A stretch of 34,453 bases of DNA from contig CAJOGA010000021.1 of NCBI GenBank assembly GCA_905233855.1, forward strand, positions 1 to 34,453, written 5' to 3'. Both the position numbers and the translations under genes were made by a program. Below are positions 25,490-34,453 of the stretch, one piece after another. This stretch comes from an uncultured Clostridia bacterium (GTDB lineage Bacteria; Bacillota; Clostridia; UBA1381; CAJOGA01). Under the pieces are notes generated by a model. It was given only the letters and a program-made list of their open reading frames with translations, was not told where the DNA came from and did not search any database. The stretch's first letter is position 1; each line of letters opens with the position of its first letter.

Positions 25490-27383
25490 GTTTTTGCCTG
25501 TTTCTCCGCAGGATATGTCCGATAGAGGCTGGGACTTTTACGATTTTTTATATGTGATAGGCGATGCGTATGTTGATCATCCCAGCTTTGGGCCGGCGAT
25601 TATATCACGCGTGCTGGAAGATGCGGGATACCGTGTGTGCATACTGTCTCAGCCGAATTGGAAGGATAAGAGCGATTTTGCCGCTTTCCCTCGTCCGAGA
25701 CTTGGCGTACTTATCTGTGCCGGAAATATTGATACAATGGTTAACCACTATACCGTATCAAAAAAAGTACGAAGCACCGATGCATATTCGCCCGGCGGTG
25801 TTGCGGGCAGATGCCCCGACAGGGCAACAATTGTATATGCCAACAGAATAAGAGAAACATTCGGTAATATTCCGCTCATAATCGGTGGTATAGAGGCAAG
25901 CTTAAGACGGTTTGCACACTATGATTATTGGGATAATAAAGTCAGGCGTTCCATAATGCTGGATTCACGTGCTGATATATTGCTGTACGGTATGGGAGAA
26001 AAGCAAATTGTAGAGGTTGCAGACAGATTACGCGACGGTGTTGATGTGAAAAGTATTACAGACATACCGGGTTCGTGTTATATCGCAAAAAATATTGACA
26101 ATATAGCAAAAGACAGTATTATTATTCCGTCGTATGAAGAGTGCTGTGAAGATAAGATGAAATATGCACTCTCCTGTAAGATACAATTTGAACAACAAAA
26201 CCCATGCATAGGCAAAACGGTAATACAACCGCATGCAGACAGATTTTTGGTTCAAAACAAACCCGCTCCGCCTTTAAATACAAATGAGCTGGACAAGGTG
26301 TACTCTCTGCCGTATACCAGAGCGTATCATCCTTCGTATGAAGCTGCCGGCGGAGTGCCTGCAATTATTGAAGTTAAGTTCAGCATTGCAAGTTCAAGAG
26401 GATGTTTCGGCGGATGTAATTTTTGTGCACTTGCATTTCATCAGGGCAGAATAGTAACATCAAGAAGCCATAAATCAATTATAGATGAGGCAAAACAATT
26501 GCGTAATGATCCTGAATTTAAGGGATATATTCATGATGTTGGCGGACCGACGGCAAATTTCAGAAAACAAGCCTGCAAAAAGCAGTCGACATTGGGTGCT
26601 TGTGCGAATAAACAATGCCTTTTTCCGGAGCCGTGTTCAAATATGGACATATCGCATGCCGATTATCTCTCGCTTTTGCGTAAGTTGAGAAAGATTGACG
26701 GTATTAAAAAGGTTTTTGTGCGTTCGGGAATAAGGTTTGATTATCTGATAGCGGATAAAGACGATACGTTTTTCAGAGAACTGTGCGAATATCATGTAAG
26801 CGGACAGTTAAAGGTTGCTCCCGAACACGTTTCCGATAATGTATTAAAACTGATGGGAAAGCCGTCAAACAGGGTATATAATAAATTTCAAGAGAAATAT
26901 TATGATATAAATAAAAAAATAGGCAAAAAACAATTTTTAGTTCCGTATCTTATGTCGGCACATCCCGGCAGCACGTTGAACGACGCTATAGAACTTGCAT
27001 TGTATTTAAAAAATCACAATCTTAATCCTCAACAGGTGCAGGACTTTTATCCTACACCGGGCACTGTATCCACATGCATGTTTTATACCGGAATCAATCC
27101 TCTTACCATGCAGGAGGTTTATGTTGCTCAAACGCCTAAAGAAAAGGCGATGCAAAGGGCGTTGCTGCAATACAAAAAAAGTGAAAATCACAAGCTTGTT
27201 GTAGAGGCTTTGAAGCTTGCCGGCCGCGATGATTTGATAGGATACACAAAAAACTGCTTGGTTACGCCTTTAAACAATAATAACAGGGGGAATTATAATG
27301 ACAAAAATATTAGACGGAAAAGCGTTATCACAAAGAATAAAAAACCAATTAAAGGAACAGGTAGACAGCCTGAAAAACGATAA
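25470..27383 (+). CDS. YgiQ family radical SAM protein
   Basis: Large radical SAM enzyme of unknown reaction. The 637 residues have the family N-terminal domain ([20 protein letters not shown]) and the [4Fe-4S]/SAM motif Cys312-F-G-G-Cys316-N-F-Cys319. A conserved C-terminal part includes VAPEHVSD and [14 protein letters not shown] chose ATG 25470, the first of three consecutive ATG codons, with GGAAGG 11 bases upstream; it overlaps ftsK by 20 bases. The last 28 codons, rich in Lys and Arg, overlap folD by 86 bases in another frame, including the folD ribosome binding site region just before it. Confidence 0.92.
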   Translation: MMMKKDKFLPVSPQDMSDRGWDFYDFLYVIGDAYVDHPSFGPAIISRVLEDAGYRVCILSQPNWKDKSDFAAFPRPRLGVLICAGNIDTMVNHYTVSKKVRSTDAYSPGGVAGRCPDRATIVYANRIRETFGNIPLIIGGIEASLRRFAHYDYWDNKVRRSIMLDSRADILLYGMGEKQIVEVADRLRDGVDVKSITDIPGSCYIAKNIDNIAKDSIIIPSYEECCEDKMKYALSCKIQFEQQNPCIGKTVIQPHADRFLVQNKPAPPLNTNELDKVYSLPYTRAYHPSYEAAGGVPAIIEVKFSIASSRGCFGGCNFCALAFHQGRIVTSRSHKSIIDEAKQLRNDPEFKGYIHDVGGPTANFRKQACKKQSTLGACANKQCLFPEPCSNMDISHADYLSLLRKLRKIDGIKKVFVRSGIRFDYLIADKDDTFFRELCEYHVSGQLKVAPEHVSDNVLKLMGKPSNRVYNKFQEKYYDINKKIGKKQFLVPYLMSAHPGSTLNDAIELALYLKNHNLNPQQVQDFYPTPGTVSTCMFYTGINPLTMQEVYVAQTPKEKAMQRALLQYKKSENHKLVVEALKLAGRDDLIGYTKNCLVTPLNNNNRGNYNDKNIRRKSVITKNKKPIKGTGRQPEKR

Positions 27384-28149
27384 TATTTATCCGGGACTTG
27401 CGGTTGTAATAGTGGGGGACGATCCTGCAAGCCGTGTTTATGTCAATTCAAAAAAGAAAGCATGTGCTGAAATCGGAATAAAATCGGAGGAATACGCATT
27501 GCCTGCCGAAACCACCGAGGAACAATTGCTGGAGTTGGTTCAGAAATTAAACAATAAGCCTGATATTTCAGGAATACTGGTTCAGCTTCCGTTGCCCAAA
27601 CATATAAATGAGGAAACAATAATAAATGCTATCGACCCGTCAAAGGACGTAGATGCTTTTCATCCTATGAATGTTGGCAAGATAATGATAGGCAATTTTG
27701 ATTTTCTGCCATGCACACCCGCAGGCGTTATGGAACTGATTAATGAAACCGGTATAGACGTTGCCGGCAAAGAATGTGTCGTTGTAGGCAGAAGCAATAT
27801 TGTCGGAAAGCCTCAGGCAATGTTGTTGTTACATAAACACGGCACAGTTACAATCTGCCATTCACGCACAAAAAATCTTGCCGCTGTTACAAAGCGTGCC
27901 GATATTTTGGTTGTTGCGGTAGGTATTGCCGAATTTATTAAAGGTGATATGATAAAGCCGGGTGCGGTTGTTATAGATGTTGGTATGAACAGACTGGAAA
28001 ACAAAAAACTGGTTGGCGACGTGCATTTTGAAAGCGCAAGTAAGGTTGCGTCGGCAATAACGCCTGTGCCGGGCGGTGTAGGTCCTATGACAATTGCTAT
28101 GCTGATGAAAAACACGGTTAAATCGGCAATTATACAAAGCGAAAAATAA
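27298..28149 (+). CDS. folD: Bifunctional methylenetetrahydrofolate dehydrogenase/cyclohydrolase
   Basis: Interconverts 5,10-methylene-, methenyl- and 10-formyl-tetrahydrofolate in one-carbon metabolism. The 283 residues have [14 protein letters not shown] with the catalytic Lys, [10 protein letters not shown], the nucleotide-binding GRSNIVGKP and the signature [10 protein letters not shown]. An AGGGGG site precedes the ATG, which lies inside the 3' end of ygiQ. The gene ends before a very long perfect hairpin. Confidence 0.97.
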   Translation: MTKILDGKALSQRIKNQLKEQVDSLKNDNIYPGLAVVIVGDDPASRVYVNSKKKACAEIGIKSEEYALPAETTEEQLLELVQKLNNKPDISGILVQLPLPKHINEETIINAIDPSKDVDAFHPMNVGKIMIGNFDFLPCTPAGVMELINETGIDVAGKECVVVGRSNIVGKPQAMLLLHKHGTVTICHSRTKNLAAVTKRADILVVAVGIAEFIKGDMIKPGAVVIDVGMNRLENKKLVGDVHFESASKVASAITPVPGGVGPMTIAMLMKNTVKSAIIQSEK

Positions 28150-28195
28150 TAAGCACTAAAAATTTTCGCTTGTGCATTGAATTACATTTCATTAA

Positions 28196-28248
28196 AACAC
28201 ATATAAATAAAACCTCACACTATGTGTGAGGTTTTATTTATATGTGTT
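28196..28248. terminator. 25-bp perfect inverted repeat, bidirectional terminator
   Basis: Two 25-base arms (28196-28220 and 28224-28248) are exact reverse complements around a 3-base spacer TAT. The inner core CCTCACAC/GTGTGAGG followed by TTTTATTTAT works as a terminator in both directions, serving folD on + and the histidine kinase on -. The extra AT-rich outer arm pairing is longer than termination needs. The kinase stop codon is only 8 bases away. Confidence 0.85.
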
Positions 28249-28256
28249 AGAGCGTA

Positions 28257-30920
28257 CTAATCTTTAACAAGGTTTTCCAGCGTTTCGAACAGCGTTTCCG
28301 CTTGCACCGGCTTGGAAAGGTGAGCGTTCAGACCTGCCTGGAGACTGCGTTGAACGTCTTCATCAAAAGCGTTTGCGGTTAGTGCGATGATCGGGATAGT
28401 CTTTGCATCAGGACGGTCAAGTGCACGAATCGCTCGTGTTGCTTCAAGCCCGTCCATTTCCGGCATACGAATATCCATCAGAATCGCATCGTAATAACCT
28501 TCAGGATGCTCTGAGAATTTTTCAAAAGCGATCCTGCCGTTTTCGGCAATGTCCGTTTCAATCTCTCGCGTCTTTAATATCGCTTGCATGATTTCCGCGT
28601 TTATTTTCACATCATCTGCTAAAAGAACCCTGCGGCCTTCCAGCTTGACAATCTTTTTACGGTTGTTCATATCAATGCCCTTGCGTTTGATGGCGGACTC
28701 AAATTCTTCAAGCACATTCGCAGCGAACACCGGCTTGGCAATAAAGCTGTCAACTCCCGCCATCGTTGCTTCTTCCAGTGCATCATCCCATTTGTACGCT
28801 GTTAGGATAACAATGGTAGGTTCGTTACCGACGATTTCGCGTATACATTTGGTGGTTTCCAGGCCATCCATTTCCGGCATCTTCCAATCGACAATGATCA
28901 GATTATACGGTTCCATTCGCGCGTGGTGCAGTTTGACCATTTCGATAGCCTCCGCACCTGAGGATGAAGTTTCTGCTGCAATGCCCGATTTTTCCAGCAC
29001 GAGTTTTGCATGTTCACAGGCGATGGGATCATCGTCTACAATCAGCACGACCATATCGTGAGGGTTAATTTCATATTTTTCGGAATTTGTAATATGATCC
29101 ACTGCATCCGTCAGTGTAACTGCGACCGTAAATGTCGTTCCTTTGCCTTTTTCGCTTTCGACCCGGATATTGCCGTTCATCATCTCCACGATATTCTTGG
29201 TGATCGCAAGCCCGAGTCCGGAACTGCCGTATTTATTTGTTGTGGAAGAATCTTCCTGTGCAAAAGTATCAAAGATGTGAGGAAGAAATTCCTTGCTCAT
29301 ACCGATGCCGTTATCGGTTATTTTGAATGTGATTGTACTCTTTCCTTCATACTGTGCTGTCCTTTCCACCTCGTACTCAATCCTACCGCCCTCAGGCGTG
29401 AATTTTACTGCATTGCCGAGAATGTTGACCAGAACCTGACGAAGCTTCATATTATCGCCTATATAGTAATCGTCCATATGACCTATTATATGGCAATGAA
29501 ACTCCAAACCTTTATCCTGACACTGTCCGCTAATCATAGTGTTAACATATTCCAAAAGTTTGGAAAACGAGAATTCCTCATTTTTTATGATCATACGTCC
29601 CGATTCAATACGCGACATATCCAGAATATCGTTGATCAGATTCAGAAGATGCTCGGCGGATGCCCCTATTTTAATAAGATAATCTTTAGTTTTTTTCGGA
29701 GTTTCCGGATCGTTGAGTGCTATATTGTCAAGCCCGATGATCGCGTTCATTGGCGTGCGAATCTCATGGCTCATATTGGAGAGGAACGCCGTCTTTGCTT
29801 TGTTTGCCTGTTCGGCGGCGTTGAGCGCGTCGCTCAGAACATGGCTTTGTTTTTCAAGCTGTTTTTGTAAAGCGATACGCTGATCAAGCTCCTGCTGTTT
29901 TCCACGCACATCCGCGTCTGCCATCTCTTTTTCAAGAAGAAGTCTTGTGTTTTTTCGGTTTTGAATGACAATGTAGATGAAAATCAAAAGCATCATGATC
30001 ATCGTCAATGCGGACATAACGATGCTTTGCCTAACGATGTGCCCCGAGATATCGCCGACCTGTTCGCTGATGATGCTTTCACGGATCAGATAAGTGAGGA
30101 ACCAGTCGGTTCCTTCGACAGGGACGTAACTGATCGTTTCTCTAATTCCGTTGTATGTAAAAGATGCAACTCCGCTTTGCAGGTTCGCAAAGTCCTGCAG
30201 TACCTTATCGTAGGAATAACCGACTTCGTATTCCGCTTGAGAGAGTGCATCCAGCAGATTGTCCTCAACAGCAAGACCACCTAGAACGGTATTGCTAAGT
30301 GCAATGCCGTCATTTGTGTAGATGTTGGTAAAAGTGGAGCCGCTTTTCTGTGCCTGCATTGAAACGCCGGCAAGCATATCTTTCATGTCAATTTCCATAA
30401 AACAGACGATAAGTTTTTCTCCGTTAAAGGAAATAGGGTCCACAGGCTGGGCGATGATAACGGTTTTATCTGCACTTTTCATATTCTTGATCGAAATTTC
30501 CGCACTTTTTAGGGAAAGATAATCAAAACTGTATTCATCAATATTGGTCTGCGTGCCAAGAGAGGTGTAGATCAAGCCCTTTTCGTCGATAAAAGCGAAT
30601 TTTTGAAGCGTAAACAGCCGCTTCATTTTTGCCTGATACGCCTGCAGATGCGGCATATCGCTTATATCTTCATCTGTCATTATTTCGAGTGCTGTTTGCA
30701 TGTCAGAAATACGACTCTGCAGATTGTCCGCCACGACCTGCTCACGCCGCCCGGCAAGCTCGTCGAGGTACAAAAGGCTTACCGTTCGGACTGCTTCGTC
30801 GGAAGTTTGTTTTGCTCTCTGACCAATCCAAACGCTGCCGACAACGAGAGTCAGCATAACGACAACAATACCGATGATTGCGATACGTGTGGAATTGTTT
30901 CTTTTTGTTTTCGTATTCAT
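28257..30920 (-). CDS. Hybrid sensor histidine kinase with two receiver domains
   Basis: Membrane sensor kinase of 887 residues. TM1 is at about 12-32, an extracytoplasmic sensor region of about 265 residues (Cache-like appearance) at 33-298, and TM2 at about 300-320. A coiled coil leads to HisKA with phospho-His385 in [14 protein letters not shown]. HATPase motifs are N-box [17 protein letters not shown] and GSSGLGLA. Receiver 1 has Asp678 ([10 protein letters not shown]) and receiver 2 Asp816 ([10 protein letters not shown]). I chose the ATG at 30920 with GAAGGTG eight bases ahead, over 30947. GC is near 48-50% in sampled lines against about 40% or less nearby, and Ile codons are mostly ATC/ATT rather than ATA. 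This suggests recent acquisition. No output regulator is adjacent; the signal is unknown. Confidence 0.93.
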   Translation of the reverse strand: MNTKTKRNNSTRIAIIGIVVVMLTLVVGSVWIGQRAKQTSDEAVRTVSLLYLDELAGRREQVVADNLQSRISDMQTALEIMTDEDISDMPHLQAYQAKMKRLFTLQKFAFIDEKGLIYTSLGTQTNIDEYSFDYLSLKSAEISIKNMKSADKTVIIAQPVDPISFNGEKLIVCFMEIDMKDMLAGVSMQAQKSGSTFTNIYTNDGIALSNTVLGGLAVEDNLLDALSQAEYEVGYSYDKVLQDFANLQSGVASFTYNGIRETISYVPVEGTDWFLTYLIRESIISEQVGDISGHIVRQSIVMSALTMIMMLLIFIYIVIQNRKNTRLLLEKEMADADVRGKQQELDQRIALQKQLEKQSHVLSDALNAAEQANKAKTAFLSNMSHEIRTPMNAIIGLDNIALNDPETPKKTKDYLIKIGASAEHLLNLINDILDMSRIESGRMIIKNEEFSFSKLLEYVNTMISGQCQDKGLEFHCHIIGHMDDYYIGDNMKLRQVLVNILGNAVKFTPEGGRIEYEVERTAQYEGKSTITFKITDNGIGMSKEFLPHIFDTFAQEDSSTTNKYGSSGLGLAITKNIVEMMNGNIRVESEKGKGTTFTVAVTLTDAVDHITNSEKYEINPHDMVVLIVDDDPIACEHAKLVLEKSGIAAETSSSGAEAIEMVKLHHARMEPYNLIIVDWKMPEMDGLETTKCIREIVGNEPTIVILTAYKWDDALEEATMAGVDSFIAKPVFAANVLEEFESAIKRKGIDMNNRKKIVKLEGRRVLLADDVKINAEIMQAILKTREIETDIAENGRIAFEKFSEHPEGYYDAILMDIRMPEMDGLEATRAIRALDRPDAKTIPIIALTANAFDEDVQRSLQAGLNAHLSKPVQAETLFETLENLVKD

Positions 30921-31190
30921 AACATGGCACCTTCGTCTTTCTTTCATTACTATGGTGGTTTTGGTTGTTCTTTCTGCAAACTGTTCTTTTTATCTGTATA
31001 TGTATAGTATAAAAATGTAAAATTATCAAGTTATATTGTCCCTGAGGTATACCTAACAGTACACCGGAGTTTTGCACTGCACTTGAGTCCAAAAAGTAAA
31101 AAATCGGGTTTCTGGACGGATAGTTCTCAGTCTGAAATCCCAATTATAGCCTTTTGTTTAATTTTGCCCCGTTTTTGTCAAAAAAGTAAG
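30921..31190 (-). other. Gene-free region upstream of the histidine kinase
   Basis: It holds the kinase leader and promoter (31001-31029). From 31030 to 31190 I see no convincing gene, only short frames without recognisable similarity. There is a loose GGGTTTC/GAAATCCC inverted repeat near 31104-31140. It may be DNA that arrived with the kinase. Confidence 0.35.
31001..31029 (-). promoter_or_regulatory. Probable promoter of the histidine kinase
   Basis: Minus strand TTGATA (31024-31029), 17-base spacer, TATACA (31001-31006), giving a leader of about 75 bases. Confidence 0.6.
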
Positions 31191-31230
31191 AAAAAACCTC
31201 TATTGTCGTGGTAGACAAAAGAGGTTTTTT
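31191..31230. terminator. Bidirectional terminator downstream of tRNA-Gly
   Basis: AAAAAACCTCT and AGAGGTTTTTT form an 11-bp outer stem; inside, TTGTC/GACAA extends it. T-tracts lie on both strands. On the minus strand it follows the CCA end of tRNA-Gly by two bases. Confidence 0.9.
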
Positions 31231-31232
31231 GT

Positions 31233-31307
31233 TGGAGCGGAAGACGAGATTCGAACTCGCGACGTTCACCTTGGCAAGGTGACGCTCTACCACTGAGCCA
31301 CTCCCGC
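31233..31307 (-). tRNA. tRNA-Gly (anticodon GCC)
   Basis: On the minus strand: acceptor GCGGGAG/CTTCCGC, D-arm GCTC-AGTGGTA-GAGC, anticodon stem/loop CACCTTGCCAAGGTG with anticodon GCC, T-loop TTCGAAT, discriminator T and an encoded 3' CCA. Confidence 0.97.
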
Positions 31308-31320
31308 AACTGCATTGACA

Positions 31321-31349
31321 ATTATAGCAGACGAAGCTTTATTTGTCAA
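31321..31349 (-). promoter_or_regulatory. Consensus promoter for tRNA-Gly
   Basis: Minus strand TTGACA (31344-31349), 17-base spacer, TATAAT (31321-31326): perfect consensus, as expected for a stable RNA. It lies between the upstream gene's stop codon (31374) and the tRNA. Confidence 0.92.
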
Positions 31350-31373
31350 GCATAATTTTTACGTTTTTTTAAA

Positions 31374-32960
31374 TCAGTCTTCCAGCAAAACAGTTATACA
31401 ACCCGTGTCAACAAGCTCAGTCTTGCCGTTAGTTTTTGAGAAGTAGAGGTCTATAGAGCCGGTTTCAACGTCATAGTCTTTCATATAAACAATATTTTTG
31501 TCGTTACGCGGATAAAAATTCGGCATTACATTCGAATCAAGCTTGATAAGCTTTTTATCAATAATTGATAATTTTTTAATATAAAGATTGCCGCTGTTAC
31601 TGGAGGTGTTGAAATTATCTAAATAGTAGAGACAATTTCCGTTTTCTGCGAGCTTAAAGTTAGACGGCAACACATTTCCTGCAACAAATTCCGACTTGTT
31701 GTTTTTATAAACATACAGGCTGCCGGCTTCGTTTACGGAAGCAGATGTTACATACGCCAAAACATTGCCTTTTTGAGAAATAGCAAATGCCGACACACTG
31801 TCTGCTATAATCACATCTGTTTTATCGGAAAACATTCCTGTTTTTTTGTAACGTAACTGACCTATATTTTTAGTAGGGTCAATATTTGTTAGAAACGCAA
31901 TATTCCTGAAGTTGTACGATGCATCTATAGAATTGTTCAAATTGTGCTGACCTTGTGTAAGCATAAGCACGGTTTTGTTTTTCAGCTTGACATAACTGTC
32001 GGAGATATAGTCCGAAAAATCCTTGGTGTAAATAATATTTGCATTTTCATTTTCAGCAATGATTTTGGCAGATTTTTTACCGTTTGCATGCCATAAATCG
32101 TTTGAGGAGGTAACCTCATTTTTAGCGAGAAAATAGAGCTTAGGCGAAATTTTGGTGGTATAAACACAAGGAACACCGTTGTTTACAATCACGTTTGACG
32201 CAATTTTAACTGATGGACGGCTTTTTTTCCAATAATACAATTCCGCCTGTTCCTCAAGTGCGTTTGCCTTTGTGTATATGGCTTCATTTGTTTTATAAAG
32301 ATTCACTATATAACGCACGCCGGAGTCAACCTTTTCGTTGTATCCTTTGTCCCATATGTCATGCTGTATGGCTTCCTTTGAAAGATACATGAATGCTTTG
32401 CAGTCATCATCGGTAAACAAAAAATCGTCAAGACCTACATTGTCAGCAATTTTTTTGCGTTCTTCGCCTTTTTTATGTATATACAGCGTGCCTGTCATGG
32501 TGTCAAAATCCGGATTGGCTATATATAAAGCATGATCGCCTTTTTGACAGATTTTTATATTATTCAGAACGTTGTATGCTACGGGGATTTTAGTTTTGCC
32601 ATTGTAGCTTGCGTAAAGAGTTCCGGTATGTGTTGCTTCGTTAAAGTTTTCAAGGAAATATATCGAATTGCCGGTTTCCGACAATGCTACTCTTGAAGCA
32701 TAGCCGGTTGCAGATTCGTCATTTGCATTCAGAAAGTCGGACAATTTGGATGCACGTTTATTCACCGGACGCACATTTAAAATGCCGTCTTTAACATACA
32801 CTACAGGCATTTTATCACGAGGAGCATCGGTGTCGTACTGCGGTGATAATATTCCGGAATTAACCACAAAAACAATAGCGGCAAGGACTACAAGAATCAA
32901 AAAGCCGGAAAATTTATTTGATTTATTTTTTTTGATTGTATTATTTTCAGATACAGACAT
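31374..32960 (-). CDS. Unrecognised membrane-anchored protein with propeller-like repeats
   Basis: A 528-residue protein I cannot assign. A short cytoplasmic N-terminus rich in Lys/Asn precedes one membrane helix (about 18-36); the remainder would be extracytoplasmic. At least six degenerate repeats share the pattern aromatic-x2-N/D-x-N/D-x3-4-T/S-G-x-L-Y-x2-K, near residues 100, 145, 355, 402, 444 and 491. The period is about 42-47 residues, the size of a beta-propeller blade (TolB/WD40-like). Examples are NFNEATHTGTLY, DFDTMTGTLY and NFNTSSNSGNLY. GGAG precedes the ATG by eight bases. It has its own promoter and may read into tRNA-Gly. Confidence 0.75.
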   Translation of the reverse strand: MSVSENNTIKKNKSNKFSGFLILVVLAAIVFVVNSGILSPQYDTDAPRDKMPVVYVKDGILNVRPVNKRASKLSDFLNANDESATGYASRVALSETGNSIYFLENFNEATHTGTLYASYNGKTKIPVAYNVLNNIKICQKGDHALYIANPDFDTMTGTLYIHKKGEERKKIADNVGLDDFLFTDDDCKAFMYLSKEAIQHDIWDKGYNEKVDSGVRYIVNLYKTNEAIYTKANALEEQAELYYWKKSRPSVKIASNVIVNNGVPCVYTTKISPKLYFLAKNEVTSSNDLWHANGKKSAKIIAENENANIIYTKDFSDYISDSYVKLKNKTVLMLTQGQHNLNNSIDASYNFRNIAFLTNIDPTKNIGQLRYKKTGMFSDKTDVIIADSVSAFAISQKGNVLAYVTSASVNEAGSLYVYKNNKSEFVAGNVLPSNFKLAENGNCLYYLDNFNTSSNSGNLYIKKLSIIDKKLIKLDSNVMPNFYPRNDKNIVYMKDYDVETGSIDLYFSKTNGKTELVDTGCITVLLED

Positions 32961-33025
32961 ATCATGCTCCGTTTCCTGACAGCATATACTGTCGTAAAAA
33001 TAGGTTTATATTTATATCATAATAT

Positions 33026-33054
33026 ATTTTACAACATTATGAAAGAATATGCAA
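33026..33054 (-). promoter_or_regulatory. Promoter of the propeller-like gene
   Basis: Minus strand TTGCAT (33049-33054), 17-base spacer, TAAAAT (33026-33031). A GACAG/CTGTC 5-bp inverted repeat lies in the leader just before the ribosome binding site. Confidence 0.65.
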
Positions 33055-33103
33055 CACATAAAACCAAATTAAAGCAAAACACAAAATTATTAATTAAAAA
33101 ATG

Positions 33104-33132
33104 TAGACAAACAGCGTAAGTCATGGTAAAAT
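33104..33132 (+). promoter_or_regulatory. Promoter of asnS
   Basis: TAGACA (33104-33109), 17-base spacer, TAAAAT (33127-33132). In the leader, TATATTAAT-GAAGAG-ATTAATATA (33150-33173) is a 9-bp AT-only hairpin just upstream of the ribosome binding site GAAAGGAAG. Confidence 0.65.
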
Positions 33133-33194
33133 ATACAAAGATTTTAGTGTATATTAATGAAGAGATTAATATATGTTGCGAAAGGAAGAATACC

Positions 33195-34124
33195 ATGAAC
33201 CTTATAAAACAACTTTACAGACAGACAGACGATTATGCCGGTAAAAAAGTTACCGTGGCAGGCTGGGTAAGAACCATAAGAGTGTCCAAAGCTTTTGGAT
33301 TTATAGAATTGAACGACGGTTCTTTTTTTAAAAACATACAAATTGTGTTTGAAGAAGATAAATTAAATAATTTTGCAGAAATATCAAAACTCAATGTCGG
33401 TGCGGCAATAAGCATAGAAGGAACGCTGGAACTTACCCCTCAGGCAAAACAGCCTTTTGAAATAAAGGCGGATGCTGTTAATGTTGAGGGTGCATCAACG
33501 CCGGATTATCCTTTGCAGAAAAAACGTCATTCGTTTGAATATCTGCGTTCTATAGCACATTTAAGACCGCGTACGAACACATTTTCCGCCGTTTTCAGAA
33601 TACGTTCGCTTGTGGCTTATGCCATACATAAATTTTTTCAGGAACGCGGTTTTGTGTATGTACACACACCGATAATCACAGGCAGCGACTGTGAAGGTGC
33701 GGGAGAGATGTTCCGTGTTACAACTATGGACATGAACAATATACCTAAAACCGATGACGGAAGAGCTGATTATCAGAAAGACTTTTTCGGGAAAGAAACC
33801 AACCTTACGGTAAGCGGACAGTTAAACTGCGAAACATACTGTATGGCATTTAGAAACGTTTATACTTTTGGTCCGACATTCAGAGCTGAAAATTCAAACA
33901 CAACCCGTCATGCGGCAGAGTTTTGGATGATAGAGCCTGAAATTGCGTTTGCCCAGCTTGAAGATGATATGCAGCTTGCTGAAGACATGCTTAAATATAT
34001 CATTAATTATTGCTTGGAAAACGCTCCTGAGGAAATGGAATTTTTCAACAACTTTGTGGATAACACATTGCTGGAACGTTTAAATAATATCGTTAATAAC
34101 GATTTTGCACACGTAACATATTAA
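33195..34124 (+). pseudogene. asnS: Asparaginyl-tRNA synthetase, N-terminal fragment ended by a frameshift
   Basis: Class IIb aminoacyl-tRNA synthetase that charges tRNA-Asn. The 309 residues cover the OB-fold anticodon-binding domain ([20 protein letters not shown]) and the first part of the catalytic domain. These include [17 protein letters not shown], the asparagine/ATP-binding TVSGQLNCE and class II motif 2 [21 protein letters not shown] chose ATG 33195 behind AAAGGAAG, not 33123. The frame stops at 34122-34124 directly after NNDFAHVTY, well before the end expected for a protein of about 460 residues. The remaining family sequence continues in another frame. The fragment lacks class II motif 3, so by itself it should be inactive. 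Confidence 0.85.
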
Positions 34125-34453
34125 CCAAAAACAAAGATGCTTTTGAATATCCTGTTGATTGGGGAGCGGACCTGCAAACAGAGCATGAGCGTTATCTTAC
34201 CGAACAAATCTATAAAAAGCCTGTTTTTGTAACGGATTATCCTAAGGATATAAAAGCGTTTTATATGCGTCTCAACGATGACGGAAAAACCGTTGCGGCA
34301 ATGGATTTGCTTGTTCCCGGCATAGGTGAAATAATTGGCGGGAGCCAGCGCGAGGAACGTTTGGATAAGCTTGTTGAGCGTATGAATGAGCTGGGGCTTA
34401 AAGAAGAGGATTACAAATTCTATCTTGACTTAAGACGTTACGGCGGAAATAAA
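34118..34453 (+). pseudogene. asnS: Asparaginyl-tRNA synthetase, continuation in shifted frame, cut by window end
   Basis: The frame starting at 34118 reads [16 protein letters not shown] and continues without stop to the window end. It contains [45 protein letters not shown] and YLDLRRYGG, all standard AsnRS sequence. Compared with remembered family sequences, about five residues between VTY and IL are missing. This implies a deletion of about 19 bases rather than a single-base change. Motif 3 (GFGLGFERL) would lie just beyond base 34453. The sequence otherwise looks undecayed, so the lesion is recent, a strain variant or an assembly artefact. Confidence 0.85.

Noticed and set aside
29010-29870. 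286-codon open frame on the plus strand opposite the histidine kinase
   Set aside because: It lies antisense to the kinase catalytic domains; the composition is that of a shadow frame without recognisable motifs.
31030-31190. Gene or transposase remnant upstream of the histidine kinase
   Set aside because: Frames on both strands are short or interrupted and I recognise no family in them; kept only as a gene-free stretch.
34110-34140. Programmed frameshift joining the two asnS frames
   Set aside because: There is no slippery heptamer at the junction, and family residues are missing as well as the frame changing, so a deletion explains it better.
1-34453. CRISPR array, prophage, insertion sequence or defence island
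   Set aside because: I saw no regularly spaced direct repeats, no integrase or transposase, and no known defence or toxin-antitoxin genes in the window.

Overview
The window is a stretch of chromosome from a low-GC, endospore-forming member of the Clostridia. The evidence is the gene set (uppS-cdsA-dxr-rseP-ispG, a SpoIIIE/FtsK translocase, YunB, a Clostridia-type AbrB with a zinc tail, a CD1247-type acidic zinc protein, a PPi-type phosphofructokinase), strong AGGAGG-type ribosome binding sites, sigma-A promoters and frequent ATA isoleucine codons. No species can be named from the sequence alone. It is mostly dense housekeeping DNA with small accessory insertions. I see no CRISPR array, prophage, transposase or toxin-antitoxin pair.

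Layout. (1) 1-16046, all on the + strand: lepA (cut by the window start), nrdR, a PHP phosphoesterase, mnmE, PPi-phosphofructokinase, uppS, cdsA, dxr, rseP, ispG, a YqeG-type phosphatase, aroE, aroK, an endonuclease-IV-like TIM barrel, aroQ, an M24B aminopeptidase, efp and an acidic zinc protein, ending in a strong terminator. Genes are tightly spaced or overlap by 4-8 bases. They link MEP isoprenoid synthesis (dxr, ispG), lipid carrier and phospholipid synthesis (uppS, cdsA), the shikimate pathway (aroE, aroK, aroQ) and translation (lepA, mnmE, efp). (2) 16084-20413: folT on +, facing a - strand group of L27, L21, a membrane-anchored glycoside hydrolase and yunB. (3) 20480-25489: queH, abrB, a cluster of four hairpins, tRNA-Trp (-), uppP and ftsK/spoIIIE. 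(4) 25470-28149: ygiQ and folD. (5) 28196-31230: a large hybrid histidine kinase on - with different base and codon use, bounded by strong hairpins. (6) 31233-34453: tRNA-Gly (-), an unrecognised membrane-anchored propeller-like protein (-), and asnS (+), which carries an internal deletion and frameshift.

Most interesting points. L27 lacks the N-terminal extension usual in Firmicutes, and the Prp protease gene that normally sits between L21 and L27 is also absent. asnS is broken by an apparent deletion of about 19 bases. The histidine kinase looks like a recent single-gene insertion beside a 25-bp perfect inverted repeat. Four hairpin/T-tract elements, one of them a nested structure of about 80 bases, lie between abrB and tRNA-Trp. 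Two proteins have no assignable substrate or role: the glycoside hydrolase with a C-terminal discoidin-like domain, and a protein with a repeat of about 45 residues. I did not find a convincing multi-gene undescribed system; the leads are individual genes and elements.
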